DNA from: Hevea brasiliensis
Taxonomy: Eukaryota; Streptophyta; Magnoliopsida; Malpighiales; Euphorbiaceae
Length of the DNA: 64,000 bases
Direction: 5' to 3'
NCBI RefSeq assembly: GCF_030052815.1
Contig: NW_026614695.1
Span: 3,877,752-3,941,751, forward strand
In this document: one piece after another, positions 48,060-60,253 of the stretch
How positions within the stretch are numbered: the stretch's first letter is position 1
How the letters are laid out: each line of letters starts with the position of its first letter
Program-made: the position numbers and the translations under genes
The notes under the pieces: model-generated
Told to the model about the DNA's origin: nothing
Seen by the model: the letters and a program-made list of their open reading frames with translations, nothing else
Databases searched by the model: none

Positions 48060-49698
48060 TATAGATGGTTTGAGTTTGAAACTGCTTTCATACTTATACT
48101 GTGTATGGGTATATGGGCATGTGTTGGCTCCTACTAGTTATATATGGAGGTAGGTATTGATCAAGATGAAATATGTTACCCTAAGTAAATAGAGATAAAA
48201 TCCTATGTTCATTTAATAGTTCTTGATGTTTCAAGTTCCTAGCCAGGACAGATAGATTTAATCAGAAAAGAGTTTCTGATGAGAAAATCTTTTTAATCAA
48301 GAACTGGAATTAAAAGAGAACATAATATTTATAGCAAATAGGATTTGACATAAACCATGACTCCAACTTGAAATTGGATTTTATAACAGAGAGATTCTAG
48401 TGCATGGTAACATATGAATAAAGATTCATTTAAGGTATTCCTTATTACAAATTTGATGGCCATGGCATGCTATGCTAGGTGTTAACCATGGTCTATGAGG
48501 TGCATAAAATGATTTAAAGAAATCATTTATGGTATGAAAGAGTTCTGATGATATTAAGAGTCAATATCATATCTCATTGCCAATTAGTGATGAGCCTAGT
48601 GAGTCACACACATACACAAGTAATCACCAAGTTAAATGTGATTTAATTAACTAGTTAAAGAGTTTAATTGATTAATTAAATAGGTTTGATTTACAATTAG
48701 ATTGCAAAGTCCCTAGCATGGCTTGAAACCAAATCTAGGTTATTGGATGTATAGTATAAGTTAAATTTATATTTAAAGTGTTTAAATATGAATTTAATTA
48801 TGAGAAATTAATTAATAGAGTTTAATTAATTAATTTATATTTGATATAAATTGATTAGTAGAAGAGAAATAATTATTTTGGGTTGAGAACTCAAAATTAA
48901 GACATAGGGGCATTTTGGTCATTTCACAGGGTGACATGTGGCACCAAGAGATGGTGACACATGGCACTACACATAAGCTTGCCATTTGTCTTTTAATCAT
49001 GTAAGATGATCAAAGTCAAGATTAAATCTAGGTTTGACACTTGACACAATGTGATTAGGTCAATTAAACTAAGAGCCAATCAGGAGATGACATGTGGCAA
49101 GGGTTTTAAGTGATGACCTAGCTATATAAGAGAAAGGATGATAGAACAAAATAACAATTTGATTTTCTCAAAGAGGTGCTACCGCCTTTGTCTTCTTCTT
49201 CATCTCTTCTTCTCATCTCTCATCAATTCAAAGAGAATTGCCAACATTCTCTTGAATTAAAATTGCTAGAAATCGTTTCTAGTATCCTATATACATCTAT
49301 AACATCTCTAAAGGCAAAACCTTAATTTCTAATTGATTAGAAAGGCTTGAGAAGCTGTTCAAGGGGATGCCATTGGTGATCTAGGTGTGGACAAGCTAGA
49401 GGGACAATATCTGGGGTCCTAGGTGCTTCACAAAGGTACCAAATACAACTACAGTGCATCAAAAGGTTAGTGCACATATTCTTGATTTAATCTAGGGTTC
49501 TAATGAATTAATCTGTTAATTCTAAAAATCTTAAATGGCAAACATAGATCCAACTACATACTAAAAGAGTTTTAATATGAAATTGAACATTAAAATCAAT
49601 AGGTAAAAATTGAATCTTGCATGATGCATGAGACCCTAGAAGAAAACTTTTGAATTCAATGTTCTAATCTAATAATTTTTCATGCTTCCGCTCCTTCA
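48060..49698 (+). repeat. Copia copy 2 5' LTR, first ~470 bp missing
   Basis: Matches about 55721-57332 of the complete LTR. It begins abruptly with tatagatggtttgag after the CTCCTTCA end of the previous LTR and ends CGCTCCTTCA at 49698, followed by AT and the primer site. Confidence 0.85.
49123..49130 (+). promoter_or_regulatory. TATA box in Copia copy 2 5' LTR
   Basis: TATATAAG after cctagc, conserved with 47487 and 56770. Sequence upstream of it is shortened by truncation of this LTR. Confidence 0.65.
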
Positions 49699-49700
49699 AT

Positions 49701-49713
49701 TGGTGTCAGAGCC
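49701..49713 (+). other. Primer binding site of Copia copy 2 (tRNA-iMet type)
   Basis: TGGTGTCAGAGCC lies two bases after the LTR end. It differs by one base from TGGTATCAGAGCC, the site that pairs with initiator tRNA-Met. Confidence 0.88.
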
Positions 49714-51252
49714 ACTATATTTGCCATTTAGATTGTTTATTATATGATTTAATTGTGTGATTTGATCATAAGATGATTGATTCATTGCTGGTTGCAAAGA
49801 AATATGTGGCGGCACACATGGTGAAGCCACCATAGGTGGCGACATCAATGGCACCTCATGATGCGCAAGGTTTGCTTGAATATGGGCTTGTTTTGAAGGC
49901 CCATAATTAGGCCCATGACTAATTAAAGTGTTTAATTAGGATTTTTAATCACACAATTAAATTTTAATTCAAATCTGAATTTTTAAATTTGTTTGAATGT
50001 GATTCAAATATGAATTTTTAAATTTGTTTGAATATAATTCAAATCTGAATTTTAAATTTGTTTGAATCATATTCAAATCTGAATTTTTAAGTTGAATATG
50101 AGATATTTAATTTAATTTAAGTATGTATATTTTATTTCATTGTTAAATAGTAATATGCATGAGGGATGATCATAGACAATAATAGACCAATGTGATTGGA
50201 TTTATTTCTTTTATGTTTCTTTGGGTTGTAAATTAATTAATTTATTTTAGTGGCATGTATTATAAAGGTTGTAATATTTTTTGGGTTATAATTTCATTTA
50301 TTTAGTTCTTGTAAATTTGCCTTGGTCTGCCAAGGATTACTATGTAATTAGATTGCAAGAAGATCAAGAAGGTCAAGAGCATTGGTGGGACCAGTGGGAG
50401 GAATTCAAGATCAAGTGTTGATTATGTACTAGCTTTTGTAGTATGAATGAATGAAATGCACCTAGGAATGCCCTGATTCAATTCTTGGTGGCTCAAAATT
50501 GAATCCCTTAGAAAGTCTATAATCATACCATATTTATTGTTTATCCATGAATGGATGAGATGTATGGGATTGTATGCAAGTATATGATATATGCATGCTA
50601 AATGGATAATGTGCAAAGTGAGACCATAATAGTAATTAGGATGACCACAAAATCTTCCAAACAAATGATTAAGCTGGAAATGGTATAATTAAAGTAATTA
50701 TAACATGGGCCCTCCATTGAGGCAATTATTTTAAGAAATTTTAAATACTTGCATATGATGCAATTAATTTAAGAAATTTTTTTAAGAATAATTATTAAGT
50801 TTGAGATGTTGTAAATATGTAAATGGTTTGGTGGCCAATAATGGATGTACCTGAGGACATTAAAATTATTTGCATGTTTACTGGCTCAATGGGATCAACT
50901 TAACTAATGCAAGATAAGTTAATAATGGATGTGCCTGAGATTTTGAGCATTAGGGGCTAGGTAAAGGATTGAACCTTACATGAGATGTGATGGGTAAGGA
51001 GTTGCTCACTTACAGTTTATTGTAATTCCAATAAGGGATGTGCCTAAGAATGATCAATAGGATTATAAGAATTAAATCACCCACTAGAAATCCATCCAAC
51101 TAGGATTTCTGTTTCCTACTTTGGAAGTGTAGGATTCGCTAAGTTAGTGGGAGGACCAATTTGATTAAAAGACCATAATCATTTTGGTTAAATACATGAT
51201 ACATTTACTAATTAATCTGGTTATTTTCTACAGTTAATTTTCTAATAATATT
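49714..51252 (+). other. Copia copy 2 untranslated leader
   Basis: About 1.5 kb between primer site and gag with no supported coding sequence. It contains a tandem repeat at 49966-50097. The last ~200 bp are also kept in copy 1 (43034-43241). Confidence 0.7.
49966..50097 (+). repeat. ~35 bp tandem repeat in the Copia leader
   Basis: About four imperfect units of the form attcaaatctgaattttt followed by aaatttgtttgaat. Each unit contains ATTCAAAT and a TTTGAAT-type complement, so the RNA could fold into repeated hairpins. Confidence 0.82.
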
Positions 51253-52080
51253 GAGCACACAACAACCACCACCATCTAATATCCTTGCGAGCATACTTGA
51301 TCACAATAGGTTGACAGGACCTAATCTCTCTGATTGGCTAAGAAATTTGAAACTTGTCTTGAACCTGAACATATAGGATATGTTCTAAACTCAAATGTTC
51401 CGGGTCCCTTACCTCCAGAGGCTACTCAAGAGGAATATGAAACTTTGGACAAGTGGAAGGAGCATGATATGAGAGCCAAGTGTTACATGCTTGTTTTTAT
51501 GAGTAATGAGTTACAGAAGCAGCATGAGAACATGTAGAGTGCGAGTGAGATCCTCCTTCACCTACAAGAGTTGTATGGTGAGCACAGCAAGAATGCTAGG
51601 TATGAGATATCTAGACAGCTATTCCGCATGAGGATGTCTGAGGGACAAAATGTTGGGAATCATGTCCACAAGAAGATTCGACTGATTGAGCAGCTGGAAC
51701 ATCTTGACTTTAACATGGATTTCCAACTGAAGAAGGATTTGATCCTTCAGTCCCTTCCTGAGTCATTTGGAAATTTTGTGACAAATTTCCATATGACTAA
51801 GTAGGAATGCACCTTGGCTGGTTTACTCAATATGCTGGTTATTGCCCAAAAGAATATGCCATGCAATAAAGGAAAAGAGGTAGCTTTAATTGCATCTTCT
51901 TCTGCTAGAAAGTCCAACAAGAAGAAGGGCAATAAGAAAAAGAAACCTCAAATTTCTGGTTCCTCCAAGAAAATAGCTAAACAGAAAGGGAAGACTAAAG
52001 CTGAGGGAGGCAATGGAAAGTGTTTCCACTGCCAGCAGGATGGGCACTGGAAAAGGAACTGCCCAGAATATCTTATTTCT
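51253..52080 (+). pseudogene. gag: Copia copy 2 gag, degenerate
   Basis: The expected start near 51253 reads ATT rather than ATG. The capsid frame is otherwise recognisable (QQPPPSNILASILDHNRLTG, LSDWLRNLKL), with a frameshift near 51357, an in-frame TAG near 51535 and a TAG near 51801 where Gln is expected. The nucleocapsid has a Lys-rich stretch and an intact CX2CX4HX4C knuckle CFHCQQDGHWKRNC at 52021-52062. It is better kept than copy 1 at the knuckle but still broken. Confidence 0.87.
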
Positions 52081-53430
52081 TTGAAGGACAAGAAGGATAC
52101 ACCTTCAGAAGATATATTTATATCTTGTTATTTAGATTCTGATGATACTTATAGTTCATCTACAGCTTGGGTTTTAGATACTGGTGCCAATTCTCACATT
52201 TCTTATGATATGCAGGAACTAGCAAATAGTAGCAGCTTGCGTTCTCGAGATGTTAAACTCCGGATTAGTGATGGCTCAACTGTTGAAGCTTTAGCCATAT
52301 GATCTAAATCTTTTTACATGTCTGGACATATTTTGTGTTTGAATAATATTTTATATGTACCTGATGCTTTTAAGAACATCATTTTGATATCTAGTTTGAC
52401 TAGAGATGGTTATGAATTTCAGTTCATAGATGATGTATGCAATATTTATTTTGGAAATAAATATGTTGGCTCGGGTTATATACATGATGGTTTTTATTAT
52501 TTGGATAATAATGATAAACAAAAATTGAATGTAAGTGATCTAAATGAATGCAATGCCATGATGAAAATCAACTCAAGTTCAAAATATATTTGGTACTTAA
52601 GGTTAGGTCATGTTGCAGAAGATAGAATTGCAAAACTTGAGAAAATGGGGATTCTATCCTCATTGAGTTCTGAACCTACTCCAACTTGTGAATCCTGCCT
52701 TTAAGGCAAAATGACCATATCACCCTTTGTTGGACAAGAGCTAAGAGCTAAAAATATTTTGGAGCTAATACATGGTGATGTATGTGGTCCATTTAAAGAA
52801 ATGGCTAGAGGCGGTTTTCATTATTTTATTACCTTTACTGATGATAAATCAAGGTTTGGGTATTTGTATTTGATGAAATACAAACATGAATCCCTTGAAA
52901 AGTTCAAAGAATTTAAATGTGAATTAGAAAATCAATTAGGAAAAAGTATTAAAGCTCTTCCATCAGATCGTGCAGGTGAATACTTGAGTACTGAATTTGA
53001 TGAATAATTGAAAGAGCATGGTATTGTTTCCCAACTAACTCCTCCAGGAACACCACAACTGAATGGTATATCTGAAAGGAGAAATCGTACCCTATTGGAT
53101 ATGGTACGTAGTATGATGAGCTATACTGATATGCTAATCTCCTATTGGGGATTTGCATTAGAATCAGCTTTGCATGTTCTGAATAGGATTTCATCAAAAT
53201 CAGTATCTTTCGCACCTTATGAGATATGGCATGGAAGAAAACCAAGTCTTAAGCATGTTAATATTTGGGATTGTTCAACTTATATCAAAAAGCTGAACAC
53301 TGATAAATTGGAAACTAGATCAGAAAAGGGTCAATTTGTTGGATATCCAAAAGAGAATTTTGGATATTATTTTTATTTGCCTACATCACAAAAGGTTATG
53401 GTAAGTAGAGATGCCACATTTGTTGAATAA
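52080..53430 (+). pseudogene. pol: Copia copy 2 protease and integrase
   Basis: The protease has WVLDTGANSHIS. A TGA near 52300 and a TAA near 52702 (Gln expected) interrupt the frame. The integrase zinc module has its first His replaced by Tyr (WYLRLGHVAEDR). The catalytic Asp (IHGDVCGP), second Asp (LPSDRAGEY) and Glu (NGISERRN) are all present. A TAA near 53005 and two adjacent stops near 53428 break the end. The core residues are more intact than in copy 1. Confidence 0.88.
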
Positions 53431-54340
53431 TAGTTTGTTCAAGAAGGAGGCAAAGGAAGGCAAATAGAGTTAGAATTAGAGAATTCTGACCAACCAACAG
53501 ATCAGATGGATATAGATCCATCTGGTCAACCTACACCTGTTGATGAAACATCTACTGTAATTCCTTCCAGATCAACCAGGATTTCTCACCCACCAGTGAG
53601 ATATGGTTTTCTTCATGAAAAAGAACAAGAGTTGTCTACTCATGAAGAAGTAGATCATAGAGATGATCCACTTACCTATGAAAAAGCTATATCAGATATA
53701 GACTATTCAAAATGGATTGATGCTATGAAATCCGAGATTGATTCCATGTATAAGAATCAAGTTTGGGAACTTGTTGACCCACCTGAAGGCATTGTACCTA
53801 TAGGGAACAAATGGGTTTTCAAGAAGAAAATTGGTTCTGATGGAAAGGTAGAGACCTATAAAGCAAGGCTAGTAGCGAAAGGGTTTTGCCAAAGGCAAGG
53901 AATCGACATTGAGGAGACTTTCTTGCCATGCTTAAATCAATTAGGATTCTATTAGCAATAGCTGCATACTATGATTATGAGATTTGGCAGATGGATGTCA
54001 AAATAACTTTTCTCAATGGATTTATTAAAGAAAACATTTTCATGGAACAACCTAGTGGTTTTGAATCCCAAGATGGTTCCAAGGTATGCAAGCTAAAGCG
54101 GTCCATTTATGGGTTGAAACAAGCTTCAAGGAGTTGGAACATCCGTTTTAATGAAGCCATTAAGTCATTTGGTTTTATCAAAAATGAGGATGAGCCATGT
54201 GTATATAAGAAGGTTAGTGATAGTGCTATCACTTTCCTTATCTCATATGTGGATGATATTCTGTTGATAGGTAATGACACAGGTATGTTGACAACTGTAA
54301 AGGTATGGTTGTCAAATACATTGTCCATGAAAAACTTAGG
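53431..54340 (+). pseudogene. pol: Copia copy 2 reverse transcriptase
   Basis: The RVT_2 domain reads WIDAMKSEIDSMYKNQVWEL, GNKWVFKKKI, YKARLVAKGF, then a frameshift near 53930 within the ETFxPVxMLKSIR region, then WQMDVKITFLNGFIKENIFM, RSIYGLKQASRSW and the intact active site SYVDDILLIG. The second half runs on open into RNase H to 54777. Confidence 0.9.
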
Positions 54341-55233
54341 GGAGGCAACCTATATTCTTGGAATTCACATTTATAGAGATAGAGTGAAAAGAATAATTGG
54401 TTTATCCCAAAGTCTATACTTAGAAAAGGTGTTAAAGAGGTTTAACATGCATGATTCCAAGAGAGGATTGTTACCAGTGAGACATGGTATCCACCTTTCT
54501 AAAGAGATGTCTCCAAAGACACCTGAAGAAAGAGATAAAATGGCCAGGATTCCATATGCTTCGGCTATTGGAAGTTTGATGTATGCAATGTTGTGCATTA
54601 GGCCGGATATCGCATATGCTGTTAGTTTGACTAGCAGCTATCAATCCAATCCAGGTTTAGAACACTGGATAGCTGTCAAGAATATCCTTAAGTACTTGAG
54701 AAGAACTAAGGATTTATTCTTGATATATGGAGGTAGTGACTTACATTTGGAAGGTTATATTGATTCTGATTTCCAATAAAATATCGATGATAGAAAGTCT
54801 ACCTCTAGATATGTGTTCATTTGTAATGGAGGTGCAGTCAGTTAGAAAAGTTCCAAATAGAGTGCGATTGCTGATTCCACTACAAAGGTTGAGTATATTT
54901 CTGCATCAGATGCTGCAAAGGAAGCTTGTTTGGATAAAGAAATTTGTAACAGAACTTGCAGTAGTTCCTTCCATTGAGTGAGCAGTTCCACTCCACTGTG
55001 ACAACAATGGAGCAGTCATACAGGCTAAGGAACCCCGGTCTCACCAGAAATCCAAACACATAGAAAGGCGCTACCAGATTATCAGAGAGATAGTTGGGCG
55101 AGGCGATATAGCCATGCAGAAAATAGCATCAGCTGAAAATCCAACTGATCCATTCACTAAGACTATGTCACAAACTCAGCTAGACCGACATCTTGAGAAG
55201 ATGGGTCTAAGATATTGTAATGAATGGCTCTAG
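54341..55233 (+). pseudogene. pol: Copia copy 2 connection and RNase H domain
   Basis: The connection reads LGEATYILGIHIYRDR, SLYLEKVLKRFNM and MARIPYASAIGSLMYAM. RNase H begins at YIDSDFQ, with a stop at 54778, then DDRKSTSRYVFICNGG, stops where Trp and Gln are expected, HCDNNGAVIQAK and SKHIERRYQIIREIV. It ends LEKMGLRYCNEWL with a TAG at 55231-55233, the natural end of the polyprotein. Confidence 0.88.
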
Positions 55234-55235
55234 TG

Positions 55236-55248
55236 CTAGTGGGAGATT
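55236..55248 (+). other. Polypurine tract of Copia copy 2
   Basis: AGTGGGAGAT lies just before the LTR start TGTTAGTAG and 3-15 bp after the pol stop. This is the standard Copia arrangement. Confidence 0.85.
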
Positions 55249-57332
55249 GTTAGTAGTATGCCCTAGAGCATATCATTTAGTATGTATCTTGTACATATTT
55301 TATCAATAAAAAGGCATTTTCTCTTTTCCGTTTACATAATATATTTATGTGTAATAGAAAAGCTCCATTGATATTTTTTTAGAAATTTTATTCTTAAGTT
55401 GTTAAGAATATGAGTGACAGTATTTCTAGTACAAAGTATCATTAATTGGTTCACAATCGAGGATACTTCACAATAAGGACATGACTTATCCAGAAAGATT
55501 GTAATCATGTTTGTTTCCAATTTATTTATATGATATGTAAATAAGATGGAATGGTGAGTCTCATGCCATATAACAAACATGATAGGCACTTATACATGAT
55601 AAGTAGGCCGAACCAGTGACATTTATGACAAGCACGTGGAGTTTACTCTTGTCAATGCATTGTCATAAATCATATCAGTGCATATAATCTTTAGACCGGA
55701 TATAGCACAGTTATCTTATATATAGATGGTTTGAGTTTGATACTGCTTTCATACTTGTACTGTGTATGGGTATATGGGCATGTGTTGGCTCCTACTAGTT
55801 ATATATGGAGGTAGGTGTTGATCAAGATGGAATCTGCTACCCTAAGTAAATAGGAATAAAATCCTATGTTCATTTAATTGTTCTTGATGTTTCAAGTTCC
55901 TGGCCAGGACAGATAGATTTAATCAGAAAAGAGTTTCTGATGAGAAAATCTTTTTAATCAAGAACTGGAATTAAAAGAGAACATAATATTCATAGCAACA
56001 TGACTCCAACTTGAATTGGGATTTTGTAACAGCGAGATTCTAGTACATGGTAACATATAATTAAAGGTTCATTTAAGGTATTCCTTATTACTAATTGGGT
56101 GGCCATGGCATGCTATGCTAGGTGTTAACCATGGTCTATGAGGGGCATAAAATGATTTAGAGAAATCATTTATGGTAAGAAAGAGTTCTGATGATATTAA
56201 GAGTTAATATCATATCTCATTGTCAATTAGTGATGAGCCTAGTGAGTCACACACATACACAAGTAATCACCAAGTTAAATGTGATTTAATTAATTAGTTA
56301 AAGAGTTTAATTGATTAATTAAATAGGTTTGGTTTGCAATTAGATTGCAAAGTCCCTAGCATGGCTTGAAACCAAATCTAGGTTATTGGATGTATAGTAT
56401 AAGTTAAATTCATATTTAAAGTGTTTAAATATGAATTTAATTATGAGAAATTAATTAATAGAGTTTAATTAATTAATTAATTTATATTTGATATAAATTG
56501 ATTAGTAGAAGAGAAATAATTATTTTGGGTTGAGAACTCAAAATTAAGACAGAGGGGCATTTTGGTCATTTCACAGGGTAACATGTGGCACCATGAGATG
56601 GTGACACATGGCACTACACATAAGCTTGTCATTTGTCTTTTAATCATGTAAGATTATCAAAGTTAAGATTAAATCTAGCTTTGACACTTAGCACAATGTG
56701 ATTGGGTCAATTAAACTAAGAGCCAATCAGGAGATGACATGTGGCAGGGATTTTAAGTGATGACCTAGCTATATAAGGGAAATGATGAAAGAACAAAATA
56801 ACAATATGATTTTCTCAAAGAGGTGCCACTGCCCTTGTCTTCTTCTTCATCTCTCATCAATTCAAAGAGAATTACCAACATTCTCTTGAATTAAAATTGC
56901 TAGAAATTGTTTCTAGTGTCCTATATACATCTATAATATCTCTAAAGGAAAAACCTTAATTTCTAATTGATTGGAAAGGCTTGAGAAGCTATTTAAGAGG
57001 CTGCCATTGGTGATCTTGGTGTGGACAAGCTAGAGGGACAACATCTGGGGTCCTAAGTGCTTCAAAAAGGTACCAAACACAACTACAGTGTATCAAAAGG
57101 TTAGTGCACATGTTCTTGATTTAATTTAGGGTCCTAATGAATTATTCTATTAATTCTAAAAATCTTAAATGGCAAACATAGATCCAAATACATATTAAAA
57201 GAGTTTTAATATGCAATTGAGCATTGAAATCAATAGGTAAAAATTGAATCTTGCATGATGCATGAGACCTTAGAAGAAAACTTTTGAATTCAATGTTCTA
57301 ATCTAATAATTTTTCATGCTTCTGCTCCTTCA
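55249..57332 (+). repeat. Copia copy 2 3' LTR, complete
   Basis: 2,084 bp from TGTTAGTAGTATGCCC to CTGCTCCTTCA. It is the only full LTR of the family in the window and the reference for the truncated ones. TATA box at 56770-56777. It is followed by a fragment of a further, older LTR. Confidence 0.88.
56770..56777 (+). promoter_or_regulatory. TATA box in Copia copy 2 3' LTR
   Basis: TATATAAG in the same context as 47487 and 49123. Confidence 0.65.
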
Positions 57333-58651
57333 TAAATACAATTGGAGTTTGACATAAACCATGACTCCAGCTTGAATTGGGATTTTATAATAGAGAGATT
57401 CTAGTCCATGGTATGCATGATCTAAGGTTCATGAATTGGAGAACTAATAGATAGTCATAGCACATAATGCTAGATGTCAACTATGACTTATGAGAACTTG
57501 AATGAGAAGGAAATTTCATTTTGAGTTTGTAATGGTTCTAATAATATTAAGGAGTTAATTTTATTCTCATTGCTAATTAGTGATGAACCTAGTAAGTCAT
57601 ACACATAAGAGCAAATTGATCAAAGCAAAATTAATTTAATTAATTGATTAAAGTGTTTAATTGATTAATTAAATTGATTAATTTAGTTTGCAATTAGATT
57701 GCAAAGTCCCTAGCATGACTTGAAACTAAATATCAATGGAAGTATTCAAGTTAATATTTAAAGTGTTTAAATATAAACTTGAAAATTAACATAAGGAAGA
57801 ATTTAAATTTTGATTTGTAAAAGTTTGATTTGTCAAAGTTTGACCATGTTGACTTGGTCAAACATGAGAGAAAATTTAATTAATTAATGGTTGATTAATT
57901 AATTAAATGGCATGATTAATGTTGATTAATCAAGTTTTAATTTTATGATTAATATTAAGCATTAACAAGTGCACCAATTAGATTGGAACAACCCTTTTGA
58001 TTGTCCAATTAGAAGTGAACATTTGTTAGCTAATATTAAATATAAAGTTAAGATATTTATAATGGGATAAGAGAGAAATTAATTCATCTTCTTCATCTCA
58101 TTGAGCCAGCCATTCTTCCCTTCTCTCTCTTTAGTTTTATCATCATCCTTGAGATAAAAATTCAAAAACGCCAAGTGTTATTGATCTTGAATTATAAGTG
58201 AGAAAGTGTTTCTCACCACTTCCAAAGAGAGAAAACTCAAAAACAACATACTCTTCTTCCCTTCTATGTTGCTGGCAGAACCACAAGGAAGAAGAAAGAG
58301 GGTTTTTAAGTTGATCAAAAGGCTTTGAGCAAGGATTTTATATGGATAAGCTAGAGGGTCAACAATTGGTGGCCTAACTTCCTAGATAAGGTGTTAAGAA
58401 TTTGATTCTATGCTTATTTGATAAGAAATTCTCCAAAACCTTAACTTGTTGATTTTGGGGAAAATGTTTCCTAATGGTAAGTAGGTTTGATTAGCATTTG
58501 AAACATGATTTAGTATGACTAAATAATGTGTTTTTCAATAGCTTAATGTGGTTGCATGATGCATAAAACCTTAGGTTATGAAAAATTTTAAATTGCTAAT
58601 GCTTACAACTATTGATGAATTGTTCTTGCAATTGGTGCAATTCCTCCTTCA
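57333..58651 (+). repeat. Older, diverged Copia LTR fragment
   Basis: It begins inside the LTR (tttgacataaaccatgac near 57347) and proceeds collinearly with the complete LTR, with many differences, to an ATTCCTCCTTCA-like end at 58651. It is 5'-truncated like the two upstream partial LTRs. It has no coding content. Confidence 0.72.
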
Positions 58652-58782
58652 TTCATAAGCCTTAAACACTTAAAAGGATATGTATATCACAGTGCTTGCC
58701 ATATCTAGACATTTTACTTCCTATCCATAACATTTTATGCTTTTAGAACTAACCTTTTAAACCTAGAGCTCTGATGCCACTT
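58652..58782 (-). other. Leader and primer site of a minus-sense Gypsy element
   Basis: Plus-strand gctctgatgcca (58768-58779) is the complement of TGGCATCAGAGC, one base from the tRNA-iMet primer site. The rest is a short leader remnant. The element's internal coding part is not present to the left. Confidence 0.72.
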
Positions 58783-59850
58783 TGTCATGACCCGACCAGG
58801 GGCTCGTAAGCACTATGGAACGAGTCAGTTTAAGACTGTTGAAACCCATAACAAGCCTAAAAATATAGACTTTGACCTTCTAAGGGTCCACTTTACTGAT
58901 TTGAAACTTTTATTAAAGTCATAAGGAGGTTCTTTCCTCCCTAAGACTCGAACTCAATAGAAAGAGCTTAAAACCTTAAGTGCATTATGCTGAAATTTCT
59001 TTTTCTGTTTCTGTTTTTCCTTACCATTATTATTGTATGCTACTTCACTTATACAGAACTAAGCTCTTCTTATATCCTTTGTAAGACTACTATAAGCCAC
59101 ATAACTTTCTTTTGTCAAATAATGGATGCCTCAAAATTATTTCCCTAGGAAGAGATTACTCATAGATCTTTACTTTTTTAATTCCTTTACAACTATAAAA
59201 CACGTTTAAAATAATAACTTTGGGAAAGTTCTCTTAAGGAACCTCTTTTACTTGATCATATCATTTTAACTTTAACTACATCCTATTAATCACACTCAAC
59301 TTTACTTTTCTTTGATCATTAAGTCTATCCTTGGTATTGAAATACCTAAGAGGGTCTTTGATTATCCTAGTAGACTTTAATTATGGAGAAGACTTTACTA
59401 GTTTGTCTAACTTTTTTGACTTTTTCATTTCCCTAATTAAATCTATTTATGTTTAGGGGATTCCACATTTCCTTCTTATTCTTATTCAATTGCATCTTAT
59501 GCTTTCATAGTGCATTATGCTCTTCCATTCATTCTAAAGGAAACAACTCACTAACACATGTAACCATACAATCCAACTAGCAAGGACATTCATATTCTAT
59601 CATACACTAGATATAATGCCCACATCATAGACATAAAACATACATCCACTAAAACATCAGATACATAACATTACATAACAATAAGAAATGATATAATTAC
59701 ATACTCCTATACACTTAAGACATACATACATAACATAGGTAAATCTAATACTATTACAAAGATCATCCTTCTAACATGTCAAAGCCATTCTATATTCTTG
59801 TACATCTACTACCTACAAAATCTATTTTGGTTGGGGGGGAAGGGTGAGTT
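58783..59850 (-). repeat. Minus-sense Gypsy LTR (5' LTR in element sense), outer end unclear
   Basis: It starts TGTCATGACCCGACC directly next to the primer site. It has no ORF of note. The outer end cannot be fixed; a purine-rich stretch (59828-59860) and then the Cassandra element follow. It differs from the A/E families in sequence. Confidence 0.6.
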
Positions 59851-59863
59851 AGGAGGCTGAGTA

Positions 59864-60124
59864 TGTAACGGCCAGGCTCCAACCACTAGAGGAATTGTCC
59901 GCTTTGGCAGTAAGCCTCGCGGTTTTGTCCCATAGGTGGAATGGAGAACTTCTCAGGAGGTCACCCATCCTAGAATTTCTCTCAAGCGAGCACGCTTAAC
60001 CCTGAAATTTTTATAACTATCCAGGCCATTCTACCAAAAGGCGCCTCTAGTGATTAGCTCCCATATTTTTTATATCATTACTTTCTACTCCCATTCCGAT
60101 GTGGGACGTTTTTCCCATCTTTCA
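59864..60124 (-). repeat. Cassandra LTR, complete (3' LTR in element sense)
   Basis: On the plus strand it runs from TGTAACGGCCAGGCTCC to CCCATCTTTCA. The sense strand begins near TGAAAGATGGG and includes the GTCCCACATCGG motif typical of Cassandra, then the 5S-like segment, and ends GGCCGTTACA. The inner boundary is inferred from the TG/CA ends. Confidence 0.78.
59943..60003 (-). promoter_or_regulatory. 5S rRNA-like RNA polymerase III promoter in the Cassandra LTR
   Basis: The minus strand reads GTTAAGCGTGCTCGCTTGAG then CTAGGATGGGTGACCTCCTG and AGAAGTTCTCC. This follows the plant 5S rRNA gene through its internal control region: A box (GTTAAGCGTGC), intermediate element and C box (GGATGGGTGACC). 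It is too short and diverged to be a 5S gene. Confidence 0.88.
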
Positions 60125-60238
60125 GGGAGCTTTTTGCTGCGTCCAATGAAATCACTGGGGCACTAACTTAGGGCCTTGTGGCCCACCAGCTTCCGCCACA
60201 AGTGTCCTCACTAGTTGCACTGTACTGAGGGAGCTTTC

Positions 60239-60251
60239 GGCTCTGATACCA
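60239..60251 (-). other. Primer binding site of the Cassandra element (tRNA-iMet)
   Basis: The minus strand reads TGGTATCAGAGCC, a perfect initiator-Met primer site, two bases from the LTR end. It is the only perfect site of this kind in the window. Confidence 0.92.
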
Positions 60252-60253
60252 AT

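Larger units (their letters stand above)
48060..57332 (+). mobile_element. Ty1/Copia element copy 2, nearly complete
   Basis: In order: a 5'-truncated LTR (48060-49698), primer site (49701), long leader, gag, protease, integrase, reverse transcriptase, RNase H, purine tract and a full LTR (55249-57332). Coding is broken by several stops and frameshifts. The 5' LTR lacks about 470 bp of its start and abuts the 3' LTR of copy 1, so no TSD can be found on the left. Gene order and motifs place it in Ty1/Copia; the lineage is not certain from sequence alone. Confidence 0.9.

Noticed and set aside
59943..60003. A 5S rRNA gene
   Set aside because: Only the internal promoter half is similar; the 5' part and ends of 5S rRNA are absent, and it lies within an LTR with a primer site alongside.
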